A DNA stretch of 64,000 nt, taken from an uncultured Oscillospiraceae bacterium (GTDB lineage: Bacteria; Bacillota; Clostridia; Oscillospirales; Oscillospiraceae). The DNA lies in NCBI GenBank assembly GCA_947623745.1, contig CANQHN010000010.1:1-64000 (forward strand), in the 5' to 3' direction. How positions within the stretch are numbered: the stretch's first letter is position 1; each line of letters starts with the position of its first letter. A model generated the notes under the pieces. The model was not told the DNA's origin, made no database searches, and was given only the letters and a program-made list of their open reading frames with translations. This document shows, piece after piece, positions 50,953-60,529 of this stretch. The translations under genes and the position numbers were made by a program.

Positions 50953-52152
50953 TTGAAAAAGACATACGACGCCCTGGTAGTGGGCGCTGGATACGCCGGC
51001 GCGGTGTGCGCCCGTCAGCTGGCCGAGGGCGGCCGGAAGGTGCTGGTGCTGGAGCGCCGGGACCACGTGGGCGGAAACGCCTACGACCGGCTGGACGGCA
51101 CCGGCGTGCTCATCCACCAGTACGGCCCCCACATCTTCCACACCAACAGCTACGACGTGTTCCTGTACCTGACCCGGTTCACCCGCTGGCGGGACTACCA
51201 GCACCGGGTCCTGGCCGATCTGCCCCGGGACGATTCTAAGGGGGATACCGGGCACCAGACGGCCGGCGGCCGCTTCCTGTTCCCGGTGCCCTTCAACCTC
51301 ACCTCCCTGGAGAGCGCCTACGGGCCGGAGGAGGGCAAGCGGCTGGGGGAGAAGCTCATCGCCGCCTACGGCGAGGAGAAGAAGGTCACCATCCTGGAGC
51401 TGCGGCAGAGCGAGGACCCGGAGATCCGGCAGGTGGCCGACTACGTGTATGAGCACGTGTTTGTCCACTACACCATGAAGCAGTGGGGCCAGACCCCGGA
51501 GGAGATCGACCCGGCCACCACCGCCCGGGTGCCCGTGTTCCTGTCCCGGGACGACCGGTACTTCCAGGACGAGTTCCAGGGGATGCCCCTGAAGGGCTAC
51601 ACCCCCATGTTCCAGGCCATGCTGGACCACCCCAACATCACTGTGGAGCTGGGGACCGAGGCCCTGGACCGGCTGGACGTGTCCGGGGAGGTCCTCAAGG
51701 TGGACGGGGAGCCCTTCGCCGGCCCAGTGGTGTTCACCGGCCAGGCGGACGAGCTGTTCGGCCGGAAGTTCGGCCCTCTCCCTTACCGGGCCCTGGACTT
51801 CGCCTTCGAGACCCTGGAGCAGGACTGGTTCCAGCCCGTGGGCACGGTGAACTACACCGTGGACCGGCCCTACACCCGCATCACCGAGTTCAAGCACATG
51901 ACCGGCCAGGACCTCCCCGGCGTGACCACCATCGTGAAGGAGTACTCCAAGGCCTACACCGGCGCCCCCGGCGAGACGCCCTACTACGCCGTCATCAACC
52001 CGGAAAACAACGCCCTGTACGCCAAGTACAGGGCTGAGGTGGAGAAGTTCCCCAACCTGTACCTGCTGGGCCGCCTGGCGGAGTACAAGTACTACAACAT
52101 GGACAAGATCGTGGAAAAGGCCCTTGCCCTGTCCGCCGAACTGCTGAAATAA
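50953..52152 (+). CDS. glf: UDP-galactopyranose mutase
   Basis: 399 aa from the TTG at 50953 (AAAGGTGGGAGACCCC upstream). FAD fold YDALVVGAGYAGAVCARQLAEGGRKVLVLERRDHVGGNAYD, then YGPHIFHTNSYDVFLYLTRF and the active-site block HYTMKQWGQTPEEIDPATTARVPVFLSRDDRYF. It makes UDP-galactofuranose for surface polysaccharides. Near the end, GRLAEYKYYNMD is the conserved closing motif. A galactofuranosyl or related glycosyltransferase gene follows 28 bp later. Confidence 0.95.
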   Translation: MKKTYDALVVGAGYAGAVCARQLAEGGRKVLVLERRDHVGGNAYDRLDGTGVLIHQYGPHIFHTNSYDVFLYLTRFTRWRDYQHRVLADLPRDDSKGDTGHQTAGGRFLFPVPFNLTSLESAYGPEEGKRLGEKLIAAYGEEKKVTILELRQSEDPEIRQVADYVYEHVFVHYTMKQWGQTPEEIDPATTARVPVFLSRDDRYFQDEFQGMPLKGYTPMFQAMLDHPNITVELGTEALDRLDVSGEVLKVDGEPFAGPVVFTGQADELFGRKFGPLPYRALDFAFETLEQDWFQPVGTVNYTVDRPYTRITEFKHMTGQDLPGVTTIVKEYSKAYTGAPGETPYYAVINPENNALYAKYRAEVEKFPNLYLLGRLAEYKYYNMDKIVEKALALSAELLK

Positions 52153-52180
52153 CATACTTCTTGATTAGGAGAGGACATAT

Positions 52181-53209
52181 ATGGACAAGCTCATCACCTT
52201 CGCCGTGCCGTGCTACAACTCGGCGGCGTACATGGACAAGTGCATCGGCACCCTGCTCCAAGGCGGGGACGACATCGAGATCATCCTCATCGACGACGGC
52301 TCCACTAAGGACGACACCCCCGCCATCTGCGACCGCTACGCGGCCCAGTACCCCGATATCGTCCGGGCCATCCACCAGCCCAACGGTGGCCACGGCGAGG
52401 GGGTCAACCAGGGGATCCGGCACGCCAGCGGGATCTATTATAAGGTGGTGGACTCCGACGACTGGCTGGATGTGCCCGCCATGCACAAGGTGCTGGACAA
52501 GCTGCGCCAGTTCACCCGGGACAAAAAGCCGGTGGACCTGCTGGTGGCCAACTACGTGTATGAGCACGTGGAGGACCACACCAGCCGGGTGATGCACTAC
52601 CGCAACGTGTTCCCCCAGGGCCGGATGTTCAGCTGGGACCAGATCGGCCGGTTCCGCCCCTCCCAGTACCTGCTGATGCACTCGGTGATCTACCGCACCC
52701 AGCTGCTGCGGGACTGCGGACTGGAGCTGCCCAAGCACACCTTCTACGTGGACAACATCTTCGTCTACCAGCCCCTGCCCTCGGTGCGCAACATCTACTA
52801 TATGGATGTGGACCTGTACCGCTACTTCATCGGCCGCGCCGACCAGTCGGTGAATGAGAAGGTGATGGTGAGCCGAGTGGACCAGCAGCTGCGGGTGACC
52901 TACCAGATGATCGACTCCCACGACCTGAAGTTGATCTCCCAGCAGTCCAAAAAGCTGGGGCGGTATATGTTCAACTACCTGTCCATGATGATGGCCATCT
53001 CCTCCATCTTCCTCACCATCGACGGGAAGCCGGAGAGCATGGGCAAGCGCACCCAGCTGTGGGAGTACCTGCGCACGGTGGACTCCAGCATATACCACAA
53101 GATGAAGTATCGGGCGGTGTCCACCTTTACCATCTTCCCCGGCTACCAGGGCCGCAAGCTGTCGGTGCACCTGTACCGGCTGGCCCGGAAGATCTACAAA
53201 TTCAATTGA
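52181..53209 (+). CDS. Glycosyltransferase family 2 protein
   Basis: 342 aa. GT-A fold: ITFAVPCYNSAAYMDKCIGTLLQGGDDIEIILIDDGSTKDDT at the N-terminus and the metal DxD-type motif VVDSDDWLD near residue 90. No membrane helices; the C-terminal half is helical and basic, fitting a peripheral membrane enzyme. It follows glf, so a galactofuranose donor is possible but unproven. ATG after AGGAGAGGACATAT. Confidence 0.93.
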   Translation: MDKLITFAVPCYNSAAYMDKCIGTLLQGGDDIEIILIDDGSTKDDTPAICDRYAAQYPDIVRAIHQPNGGHGEGVNQGIRHASGIYYKVVDSDDWLDVPAMHKVLDKLRQFTRDKKPVDLLVANYVYEHVEDHTSRVMHYRNVFPQGRMFSWDQIGRFRPSQYLLMHSVIYRTQLLRDCGLELPKHTFYVDNIFVYQPLPSVRNIYYMDVDLYRYFIGRADQSVNEKVMVSRVDQQLRVTYQMIDSHDLKLISQQSKKLGRYMFNYLSMMMAISSIFLTIDGKPESMGKRTQLWEYLRTVDSSIYHKMKYRAVSTFTIFPGYQGRKLSVHLYRLARKIYKFN

Positions 53210-53216
53210 ACCAGCG

Positions 53217-53253
53217 GCCCGCCCGTGCAGACTCATGGGCGGGCCCGTTTTTG
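53217..53253 (+). terminator. Terminator after the glycosyltransferase
   Basis: GGCCCGCCC and GGGCGGGCC arms with a 12-nt loop, then GTTTTTG. Confidence 0.75.
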
Positions 53254-53268
53254 AGAGGAGAGAGGAAC

Positions 53269-54081
53269 ATGATCCGTCTTATCGCCTTCGACCTGGACGG
53301 CACTCTGCTGGACCCCGCCGGGGAGATCACCCCAGAGACGGTGCGGGCCATCGCCCGGGCCCGGGAAAATGGGGTGCGGGTGGTGATCGCCACCGGCCGC
53401 AGCGACCGGGAGGCGGCGGATTTCGCCCGCCGGGCGGGGTGCGACGGGCTGGCCGTCTGCGTGGGCGGCGCGGTCCTGACGGACACGGCCACCCTGGAGC
53501 AGCTGCGCCGTTGGGACATGCCTTGGGAGAGCGGGAGAAGGGCCCTGGAGCTGTGCCTGGGCAGGGGGATCGAGCTGATGCTCTTCGCCGGGGACCGGAT
53601 CGTGCTGGACCCCTTCTCCAGCCAGTCCCTGCGCAGGACCTTCCCCTTCCCGGTATTCCATGAGGCGGCGGTGGTGGCGGAGGACCCCATCGCCTACCTG
53701 GAGCAGAACGGCCTGCCCCTGACCAAGATCCACGCGGACCAGAAGCCGGGAGGCTACCCCCGGGAGGAGCTGGCCGCCCTGCCCGGGGTGGAGCTCACCG
53801 CCTCCAACGGCAGGGACTGCGAGGTCATCCCCGCCGGGGTGAGCAAGGGCCGCGCCCTGGCCCTGCTGGCCGCGTTATACGGCGTGCCCCTGGCCGAGTG
53901 CGCCGCGGTGGGGGACAACGAGAACGACCTATCCATGCTGGAGGCCGTGGGGACGCCCATCGCCATGGGCAACGCCACACAGGCGGTGAAGCGGGCGGCC
54001 AAATATGTCTGCGCCTCCAACGGCCAGGAGGGCGCGGCCTCCGCCATCCGGTACATCCTGGAGCAAAATGGGACGATTTAG
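53269..54081 (+). CDS. Cof-type HAD-IIB phosphatase
   Basis: 270 aa from the ATG at 53269 (GAGAGGAGAGAGGAAC upstream). HAD motifs: FDLDGTLLD (nucleophile Asp), VIATGRS, the Lys in VSKGRALALL and GDNENDLSML. The C2B cap matches the Cof/YidA group, which acts on sugar phosphates and cofactor phosphates with broad specificity. Single gene between terminators. Confidence 0.94.
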   Translation: MIRLIAFDLDGTLLDPAGEITPETVRAIARARENGVRVVIATGRSDREAADFARRAGCDGLAVCVGGAVLTDTATLEQLRRWDMPWESGRRALELCLGRGIELMLFAGDRIVLDPFSSQSLRRTFPFPVFHEAAVVAEDPIAYLEQNGLPLTKIHADQKPGGYPREELAALPGVELTASNGRDCEVIPAGVSKGRALALLAALYGVPLAECAAVGDNENDLSMLEAVGTPIAMGNATQAVKRAAKYVCASNGQEGAASAIRYILEQNGTI

Positions 54082-54109
54082 AAAAACGGGGCAAAATGCC
54101 CCGTTTTTC
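54082..54109 (+). terminator. Terminator after the Cof-type phosphatase
   Basis: AAAACGGGGCA / TGCCCCGTTTTT with an AAA loop. Confidence 0.85.
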
Positions 54110-54122
54110 TTGCGATTTCCCC

Positions 54123-54153
54123 TTGACTTTCCCCCTGGGGGAGGGTTTATCAT
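54123..54153 (+). promoter_or_regulatory. MerR-type promoter with 19-bp spacer
   Basis: TTGACT (54123-54128), a 19-bp spacer holding TCCCCC-T-GGGGGA, and TATCAT (54148-54153). An over-long spacer filled by a dyad is the signature of promoters activated by MerR-family regulators. No merR-type gene is in the window. Transcription would run into the TetR-MacAB operon. Confidence 0.5.
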
Positions 54154-54269
54154 GACCTGCGCTGGGCAAACTGTATCGAAATTCGCCCCGCCGCCTGGAC
54201 CGCGGGAAGGGCCGCCGGGCGGATTTGGAAAAGAAATGTAAACAAATTTTGAAATCCATGCTTTCCCGC

Positions 54270-54298
54270 TTGACAGTACAGTTAGCCCCGGCTATACT
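54270..54298 (+). promoter_or_regulatory. Promoter of the tetR-macAB operon
   Basis: TTGACA (54270-54275), 17-bp spacer, TATACT (54293-54298). Confidence 0.8.
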
Positions 54299-54302
54299 CG
54301 AC

Positions 54303-54317
54303 ATGACAACTTGTCAT
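54303..54317. promoter_or_regulatory. TetR-type operator
   Basis: ATGACAA-C-TTGTCAT, a perfect 7+1+7 palindrome at about the transcription start of the promoter above; expected autorepressor site. Confidence 0.75.
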
Positions 54318-54339
54318 ATTCCCGGAGAGGAGGGGGACC

Positions 54340-54945
54340 GTGCCAAGCGATACATTTTTCCGGCTGCCGGAGGAGAAGCGCCGGCGGCTGCTGGCCGCCG
54401 CCCAGGCGGAATTTGCCCGGGTGCCCTATGACGAGACCTCCATCAACCGGATCATCCGGGAGGCCGGCATCCCCCGGGGCAGCTTCTATATGTACTTCCA
54501 GGACAAGGAGGATCTGTTCCGCTACCTGCTCAGGGACTACACCGGCTGGATCGGCCAGCAGCTGCTGGAGCTGCTGCGGCGGGAGGAGGGCGACCTGTTC
54601 GCCGCCTTCCGCGGCCTGTTCGACCGGCTCACCGGCCTGGCCGCCGGCTCGGAGGGGGAGCGGATGCGGCAGATCGCCCAGGTGCTTTGGCGCAACGCCG
54701 GGGCCCAGCAGGGGGCGCTGCTGCGCTCCATCAGCCCGCCGGCCCTGGCGGACCCCATTTTGAGCGAGATCGACGCCAGCCGCCTGTCCCTGGAGCGGGA
54801 GGAGGACCTGGAGGAGATCGTACATATCCTCTTCAGCGTGACCATCCCCACCCTGTGCGCCGCGGAGCAGGAGCCGGCGGCGCTGGTGCGGGAGCACTAT
54901 CTGGCCCGGCTGGACATCCTCAGCCGGGGTATGGCGGCGCGGTGA
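54340..54945 (+). CDS. TetR/AcrR-family regulator
   Basis: 201 aa, GTG start (GGAGAGGAGGGGGACC upstream). HTH at the N-terminus: RRRLLAAAQAEFARVPYDETSINRIIREAGIPRGSFYMYFQDKEDLFRYLL. The C-terminal ligand domain is divergent, as usual. First gene of the efflux operon, with its probable operator over the promoter. The inducer is unknown. Confidence 0.94.
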   Translation: MPSDTFFRLPEEKRRRLLAAAQAEFARVPYDETSINRIIREAGIPRGSFYMYFQDKEDLFRYLLRDYTGWIGQQLLELLRREEGDLFAAFRGLFDRLTGLAAGSEGERMRQIAQVLWRNAGAQQGALLRSISPPALADPILSEIDASRLSLEREEDLEEIVHILFSVTIPTLCAAEQEPAALVREHYLARLDILSRGMAAR

Positions 54946-54978
54946 GCGCCAAGAAACGCGCAAAGGAGACTGGAACCT

Positions 54979-56610
54979 ATGGAAACTGCACAGCTGACCA
55001 ACCAGACCCCGGCCCCCCAGGCGGAGGCCCCCGTCCTGGAGGCGCCCAAGAAGAAGCGCCGCTGGCCCAAGTGGGTGCTGGTGGGCGTGATCGTCCTGGC
55101 GGTCCTGTTTTTCACGGTGATCCGCCCCATGATGGGCGCGGGCCAGAGCCTGATCGCCTCCACCTATCTGAGCCAGCAGGCCCAGATCCGGGATGTGACC
55201 GTGTCGGTGAGCAGCACCGGCACCGTGACCCCCATCGACTCCTACACCGTCAACGCCCTGGTCACCGGCGAGGTGCTGGACGCCCCCTTTGAGGAGGGCG
55301 ACCGGGTGGAGAAGGGGGCCCTCCTGTACCAGATCGAGGCCGACGACGCCGAGATCGCCGTGGAGCAGGCCCGGCTCTCCGTCCGGCAGGCCCAGCTCTC
55401 CCAGCAGACAGCCAGCGAGAGCCTGAACCCCGCCGCCAACGGCGCGGGGGTGGTACAGAACCTGTACGTGAAGCGGGGGGACACGGTGAGCGCCGGCACC
55501 CCCATCGCCGACATCGCCGACAACTCCACCATGACCGTGGACGTCACCTTCCACAGCATGGACGCGGCGGCCCTGTCCGTGGGCCAGCAGGCCACGGTGA
55601 CCATCGACGGCACCCTGGAGACCCTGACGGGTACCATCGAGTCCATCTCCGCCGCCGACCAGGTGGGCCCGGGCGGCACCCTGCTGCGGCAGGTGAAGGT
55701 GCGGGTGACCAACCCCGGCGCCCTCACCGCCGGCACCAGCGCCACCGTCAGCGTGGGGGACATCGACTGCGCCGGGGGCGGTACCTTCGCGGCTAACCTG
55801 AACCAGACCGTGGTGGCCATGACCAGCGGAGAGATCACGGCCCTGAACGTCTCGGTGGGCTCCCCGGTGAAGGACGGCACAGTGCTGGCCACCATCGGCG
55901 GCACCAGCGCCAGCAGCACCCTGGAGAACGCCTCCATCTCCCTGGAGAACGCCCAGCTGGCCCTCCGGCGGGCGGAGGATGCCATGGAGAACTACACCAT
56001 CACCGCGCCCATCTCCGGCACCGTCATTGAGAAGAACTTCAAGGCCGGCGACACCATCGAGAACGCCTCCCTCACCGCCGCCGGCGGCCGCCTGGCCCTG
56101 ATCTACGACATGACCACCCTCACCTTTGAGATGCGCATCGACGAGCTGGACATCAACAAGATCCAGGAGGGGCAGGAGGTGTCCATCACCTCCGACGCTG
56201 TGGAGGGGGCCACCTTCTCCGGCGTGGTGGACAAGATCAGCATCAACGGCACCACCGTCAGCGGCCGGACCACCTACCCCATCACCGTGAACATCCTGGA
56301 CCCCGGCGACCTGAAGCCCGGCATGAACGTGTCCGCCGACGTGATCGTGGAGCGGGTGGGCCAGGTGCTCACCGTCCCCGTGGAGGCGGTGAACCGGGGC
56401 AGCGAGAAGCCCTACGTCCTGGTGGCCGGCGAGGGTGCTCTGGACAAGGACGGCAATCTGTCCGACCCCAACCGCCTGGAGCGCCGGGAGGTTACCCTGG
56501 GCCGCAACGACGACAGCTTTATCGAGATCGTGGACGGCCTGTCCGAGGGGGAGCAGGTGTTCTGGCTCAACGAGGTCACCAACCCCCTCGCCGCCATGAT
56601 GGGGATGTGA
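54979..56610 (+). CDS. MacA-like membrane fusion protein (HlyD/RND adaptor family)
   Basis: 543 aa. A Pro/Ala-rich cytoplasmic N-terminus, one membrane helix (about 32-48, WVLVGVIVLAVLFFTVI), then a biotinyl-lipoyl-like hybrid domain (VNALVTGEVLDAPFEEGDRVEKGALLYQIE), beta-barrel repeats and a C-terminal domain (LKPGMNVSADVIVERVGQVLTVPVEAV). There appear to be two lipoyl-like halves and only short helical hairpins. In Gram-positives such adaptors work with MacB-type ABC exporters at the membrane. ATG after AAAGGAGACTGGAACCT. Confidence 0.92.
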   Translation: METAQLTNQTPAPQAEAPVLEAPKKKRRWPKWVLVGVIVLAVLFFTVIRPMMGAGQSLIASTYLSQQAQIRDVTVSVSSTGTVTPIDSYTVNALVTGEVLDAPFEEGDRVEKGALLYQIEADDAEIAVEQARLSVRQAQLSQQTASESLNPAANGAGVVQNLYVKRGDTVSAGTPIADIADNSTMTVDVTFHSMDAAALSVGQQATVTIDGTLETLTGTIESISAADQVGPGGTLLRQVKVRVTNPGALTAGTSATVSVGDIDCAGGGTFAANLNQTVVAMTSGEITALNVSVGSPVKDGTVLATIGGTSASSTLENASISLENAQLALRRAEDAMENYTITAPISGTVIEKNFKAGDTIENASLTAAGGRLALIYDMTTLTFEMRIDELDINKIQEGQEVSITSDAVEGATFSGVVDKISINGTTVSGRTTYPITVNILDPGDLKPGMNVSADVIVERVGQVLTVPVEAVNRGSEKPYVLVAGEGALDKDGNLSDPNRLERREVTLGRNDDSFIEIVDGLSEGEQVFWLNEVTNPLAAMMGM

Positions 56611-56614
56611 GCCC

Positions 56615-57358
56615 ATGGGACACCTGATCGAATTCAGACAGGTATACAAGATATACCAGATGGGGGACACCGCCGTCCACGCCCTGGACGGGGTGGACAT
56701 CACCATCGACAAGGGGGAGTTCGTGGCCATCGTGGGCCAGTCGGGCTCCGGCAAGTCCACCGCCATGAACATCATCGGCTGCCTGGACGTGCCCACCCGG
56801 GGGCAGTACTTCCTGGGGGGCACCGACGTGTCCACCATGGACGACGACCAGCAGGCGGTCATCCGCAACAAGATGCTGGGGTTCATCTTCCAGCAGTACA
56901 ACCTGATTCCCAAGCTCAACGTGCTGGAGAACGTGGAGCTGCCCCTGCTCTACGCCGGCGTGCCGGAGCGGGAGCGCCGGGAGCGGGCGCGCTCCGCGCT
57001 GGAGCGGGTGGGCCTGGCGGACAAGAGCAAAAATCTGCCCAGCCAGCTCTCCGGCGGCCAGCAGCAGCGGGTGTCCATCGCCCGGGCCCTGGCCGGCAGC
57101 CCCTCGGTCATCCTGGCCGACGAGCCCACCGGCGCCCTGGACTCCCGCACCGGCCGGGAGGTGCTCCACTTCCTCAAGCAGCTCAACCGGGAGGGGGACA
57201 CGGTGGTGCTCATCACCCACGACAACTCCATCGCCGTCATGGCCGACCGGATCATCCGCCTCCAGGACGGGAAGGTCATCTACGACGGGGACGCCCACGA
57301 CCCCCGGGCCGTGGTCCAGCCCCACCTGCCCGGCGAGGATGAGGAGGTGGGGGCCTGA
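56615..57358 (+). CDS. MacB/LolD-type ABC transporter ATP-binding protein
   Basis: 247 aa. Walker A GQSGSGKS at 41-48, signature [15 protein letters not shown], Walker [14 protein letters not shown] and H-loop LITHDNSIA. This is the MacB/LolD/FtsE-like class that drives mechanotransmission exporters. It starts 5 bp after macA, and its stop shares one base with the permease start (TGATG). Confidence 0.95.
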   Translation: MGHLIEFRQVYKIYQMGDTAVHALDGVDITIDKGEFVAIVGQSGSGKSTAMNIIGCLDVPTRGQYFLGGTDVSTMDDDQQAVIRNKMLGFIFQQYNLIPKLNVLENVELPLLYAGVPERERRERARSALERVGLADKSKNLPSQLSGGQQQRVSIARALAGSPSVILADEPTGALDSRTGREVLHFLKQLNREGDTVVLITHDNSIAVMADRIIRLQDGKVIYDGDAHDPRAVVQPHLPGEDEEVGA

Positions 57359-58554
57359 TGGGCATCAAGCAGTCCTTCCTGCTGGCGCTGAAATCCCTGG
57401 CGGTGAGCAAGGTGCGGGCCCTGCTGACCATGCTGGGCATCATCATCGGCGTGGCCGCCGTCATCGTCATCATCTCCCTGGGCGACGGGATGCAGAAGAT
57501 GATGAACGACCAGTTCGAGTCCCTGGGCGCCAACCTGATCCAGGTGTCGGTGTGGGGCTCCGGCTCCTCCCGCAGCGTGGCCCCGGAGGACATGTACAAG
57601 CTGGTGGCCGACAACCCGGACTACCTGCGGGCGGTGAGCCCCTACGTGCAGGTCAGCGGCGTGTCGGTGCGCTCCACCCGGGAGGCCTTCACCCCCGGCT
57701 CCATCCTGGGAGTCAGCGAGGACTACGACTCCATCCGGGGCATGACTCTGAGCCAGGGCCGCTTTTTACAGTATGTGGACGTGCTGCGCCAGCAGAAGGT
57801 GTGCGTGGTGGGGTCCTACGTGAACAAAGAGTACTTTGACGGCCAGGCCGTGGGCCAGCAGCTCAGCATCGGCGGCTACACCTATATAGTGGTGGGGGTG
57901 CTCTCCGAATCCGCCGAGTCCCGGAAGGGCACCGATGACGACCAGATTGTCCTGCCCTACACCAACGCCATGTCCCTGGCCGGCAGCCGGGTGTCCGCCT
58001 ATATGTTCACCGGCGCGGACAAGGACACCGCCAGCGTCTCCCGCACCATCATTGAGAAACGGCTGGAGAAGATATTCGGGGACGACGACTACTTCATGGT
58101 CATCACCTCCGCGGAGATGCTGGACATCATGAACACCATGATGAACACCATGATGGTGGTGCTGGTGGCCATCGCCGCCATCTCCCTGCTGGTGGGCGGC
58201 ATCGGAATCATGAACATCATGCTGGTCTCGGTGTCCGAGCGCACCCGGGAGATCGGCATCCGAAAGTCCCTGGGGGCCAAGCGGCGGGACATCCGCTCCC
58301 AGTTCATCATCGAGGCGGGCACCACCTCCGCCATCGGCGGGGTCATCGGCATCGGCTTCGGCCTGCTGGCGGCAAATGTGGCCGGGACGCTCATCTCCGG
58401 CCTGGACGGGGCGGAGGGCTTTGCCGCCGTGCCCTCCCTGGGGGCCATCGCCCTGGCCTTCGGCGTGTCGGTGGGGGTGGGGGTGCTGTTCGGCTACCTC
58501 CCCGCCAACAAGGCCGCAAAGCTCAACCCCATCGACGCGCTGCGCTATGATTGA
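57358..58554 (+). CDS. MacB-type ABC transporter permease
   Basis: 398 aa. One N-terminal helix (LLTMLGIIIGVAAVIVIISLGDGMQ), a large extracellular MacB_PCD domain (about 45-250), and the C-terminal FtsX domain with three helices including VSERTREIGIRKSLGAKRRDIRSQFIIEA. With the ATPase and the MacA-like adaptor it forms a complete exporter for drugs, peptides or lipoproteins. Confidence 0.95.
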   Translation: MGIKQSFLLALKSLAVSKVRALLTMLGIIIGVAAVIVIISLGDGMQKMMNDQFESLGANLIQVSVWGSGSSRSVAPEDMYKLVADNPDYLRAVSPYVQVSGVSVRSTREAFTPGSILGVSEDYDSIRGMTLSQGRFLQYVDVLRQQKVCVVGSYVNKEYFDGQAVGQQLSIGGYTYIVVGVLSESAESRKGTDDDQIVLPYTNAMSLAGSRVSAYMFTGADKDTASVSRTIIEKRLEKIFGDDDYFMVITSAEMLDIMNTMMNTMMVVLVAIAAISLLVGGIGIMNIMLVSVSERTREIGIRKSLGAKRRDIRSQFIIEAGTTSAIGGVIGIGFGLLAANVAGTLISGLDGAEGFAAVPSLGAIALAFGVSVGVGVLFGYLPANKAAKLNPIDALRYD

Positions 58555-58603
58555 GCCCCTCCGCCTGGAGGACAAACATCACCCAAGCAAAGGAGTAGTT
58601 GTT

Positions 58604-60466
58604 ATGAGACGACGCATCTTATCCGCTCTGCTCGCCGCCGTCATGCTCTCGGCGCTGGCCCTGCCCATCTCCGCCGCCGGGACGGCGGACCAGACAGAGG
58701 TGGCCGAGGTCATCGGGGCGCTGAACATCATGGTGGGCGACGAGACCGGCAGCCTGAACCTGGGCAAGACCGTCACCCGGGCGGAGTTTATCACCATGGC
58801 GGTGAAGGCCACGCCCCAGGGCGACCAGGTGGGGGAGGCCTCCGTGTCCCCCTACCCCGACGTGCCCCGGAAGCACTGGGCCGCCGGCTTTGTCCAGGCG
58901 GGGGTCCGGGCCGGGCTCATCACCGGCTACCTGGACGGCACCTTCCGGCCCAATAACCAGATCACCCTGGCCGAAGGCGTCACCATCGTTCTGAAGCTGC
59001 TGGGCTACACCAGCGCGGACTTCTCCGGGGCCTACCCCACCGCCCAGATGGCCCTGGGCGGCACCCTGGGCCTGACGGACGGTCTGAACGCCAAAAACTC
59101 CGGCGATATCCTCACCCGGCGGGATGCCATGTACCTGTTCTACAACCTGCTCTCCGCCCGCACCACCTCCGGTCAGTACTACCTGACAACCCTGGGCTAC
59201 TCCGTCACCGCCTCGGGCGAGGTGGACCGCACGGCGCTGATGGGCCAGGTGATGGACGGCCCCATCGTGGCCGGTGACGGCTGGCGGGATCAGATCCCCT
59301 TCGACATGTCCGGCGCCAGCGTGATTCGCGCCGGCCAGAGCGCCGGAGTGGGTGATATCCAGAGCGGCGATCTGATCTACTGGAACGAGGGAATGCGCCG
59401 GCTGTGGGTGTACACCGACCGGCTCACCGGGCTGATCCAGGCCCTGTCCCCCTCCTCCGCCTCCCCCACCTCTGTGACGGTGGCGGGGCGTACTTACGCC
59501 ATTGAGACCGACGCGGCCACCTACCAGCTGTCCGACATGGGCGGCCGCCGCCTGGGGGACACCGTGACCCTGGTGCTGGGCCGGAACGGCGGCGTGGCCG
59601 CCGTGGTGGACCCGGTGGTGGGCGAGCAGTCCAAGGTGGGCATGGTCACTGCGGTGAGCAGGGCCAGCTACGCCGACGACCCGGTCAACTCCCACTATGA
59701 CGACACCGTCACCGTCCTGGCCACCGACGGGAACACGTACAGCTACCAGTGGACCACCCGCTACTTTGAGGCGGGCGACCTGGTGAAAGCGGTGGTGGCG
59801 GACGACGGCACGCTGACCCTGAAGCGCCTGTCCAAGACCGGCCTGACCGGGCATGTGCCCGCCGACGGCTCCGCCGTGGGCAGCCGGCCGATGGCCGCCG
59901 ATGTGGAGATCATGGACACCTACGGGGAGACGGGCATCCGCGTATTCCCCAGCCGCCTGGGCGGGGCCAGCCTGACCAAGGAGAACGTGCTCTACTACGA
60001 CACCAACCCCCAGGGCGAGATCCAGCACCTGATTTTGAAGGAGTACACCGGGGACATGCACCAGTACGGCATCATGACCAAGGTGGTGGACATGACCGCG
60101 GGGATGAATGTGGCGGCCAGCTACACCATGGAGCTGAACGGACAGAAGGTGTCCTTCGTCTCCCAGGGGATCAAATACGCGGTGCAGGAGGGCCCCTTCT
60201 TGCTCAAGGGGAGTGTGAGCAGTCCGGACCGCATCTACCAGCTCAAATCCTCCCCTGTGGAGCGTATCAGCGGCGGTGTGATCCAGGCGGACGGGCTGAG
60301 CTTCACCATCTTCGACACCATGCAGGTCTATGAGTACCGGGACAACGGGTACTACCTGTCCAACCTGGACCGGGTGACCCGGGAGGGCTACACCAAGCTC
60401 ACCGTCTGGTATGACAAGACCCAGAGCCAGGGCGGCTGCGCCAGGATCCTGGTGGCCAAGCCCTGA
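58604..60466 (+). CDS. Large SLH-domain surface protein at the end of the MacAB operon
   Basis: 620 aa from the ATG at 58604 (AAAGGAGTAGTTGTT upstream). Sec signal peptide (RRRILSALLAAVMLSALALPISAAG), then SLH repeats over about 28-200 (LNLGKTVTRAEFITMAVKATP, YPDVPRKHWAAGFVQAGVRAGLITGYLDGTFRPNNQITLAEGVTIVLKLLG, LTRRDAMYLFYNLL). The remaining 420 residues are beta-rich and unassigned. It starts 49 bp after the permease without a terminator, so it should be cotranscribed. Confidence 0.9.
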   Translation: MRRRILSALLAAVMLSALALPISAAGTADQTEVAEVIGALNIMVGDETGSLNLGKTVTRAEFITMAVKATPQGDQVGEASVSPYPDVPRKHWAAGFVQAGVRAGLITGYLDGTFRPNNQITLAEGVTIVLKLLGYTSADFSGAYPTAQMALGGTLGLTDGLNAKNSGDILTRRDAMYLFYNLLSARTTSGQYYLTTLGYSVTASGEVDRTALMGQVMDGPIVAGDGWRDQIPFDMSGASVIRAGQSAGVGDIQSGDLIYWNEGMRRLWVYTDRLTGLIQALSPSSASPTSVTVAGRTYAIETDAATYQLSDMGGRRLGDTVTLVLGRNGGVAAVVDPVVGEQSKVGMVTAVSRASYADDPVNSHYDDTVTVLATDGNTYSYQWTTRYFEAGDLVKAVVADDGTLTLKRLSKTGLTGHVPADGSAVGSRPMAADVEIMDTYGETGIRVFPSRLGGASLTKENVLYYDTNPQGEIQHLILKEYTGDMHQYGIMTKVVDMTAGMNVAASYTMELNGQKVSFVSQGIKYAVQEGPFLLKGSVSSPDRIYQLKSSPVERISGGVIQADGLSFTIFDTMQVYEYRDNGYYLSNLDRVTREGYTKLTVWYDKTQSQGGCARILVAKP

Positions 60467-60480
60467 CACAGCGCAGAAAA

Positions 60481-60523
60481 TAAGAGCCCCGCGGGGAACG
60501 GTTCCCCGCGGGGCTCTTTTCTT
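60481..60523. terminator. Bidirectional terminator
   Basis: AAGAGCCCCGCGGGGAA and its complement around CGG, then TTCTTTT. Confidence 0.88.
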
Positions 60524-60529
60524 TTGCAG

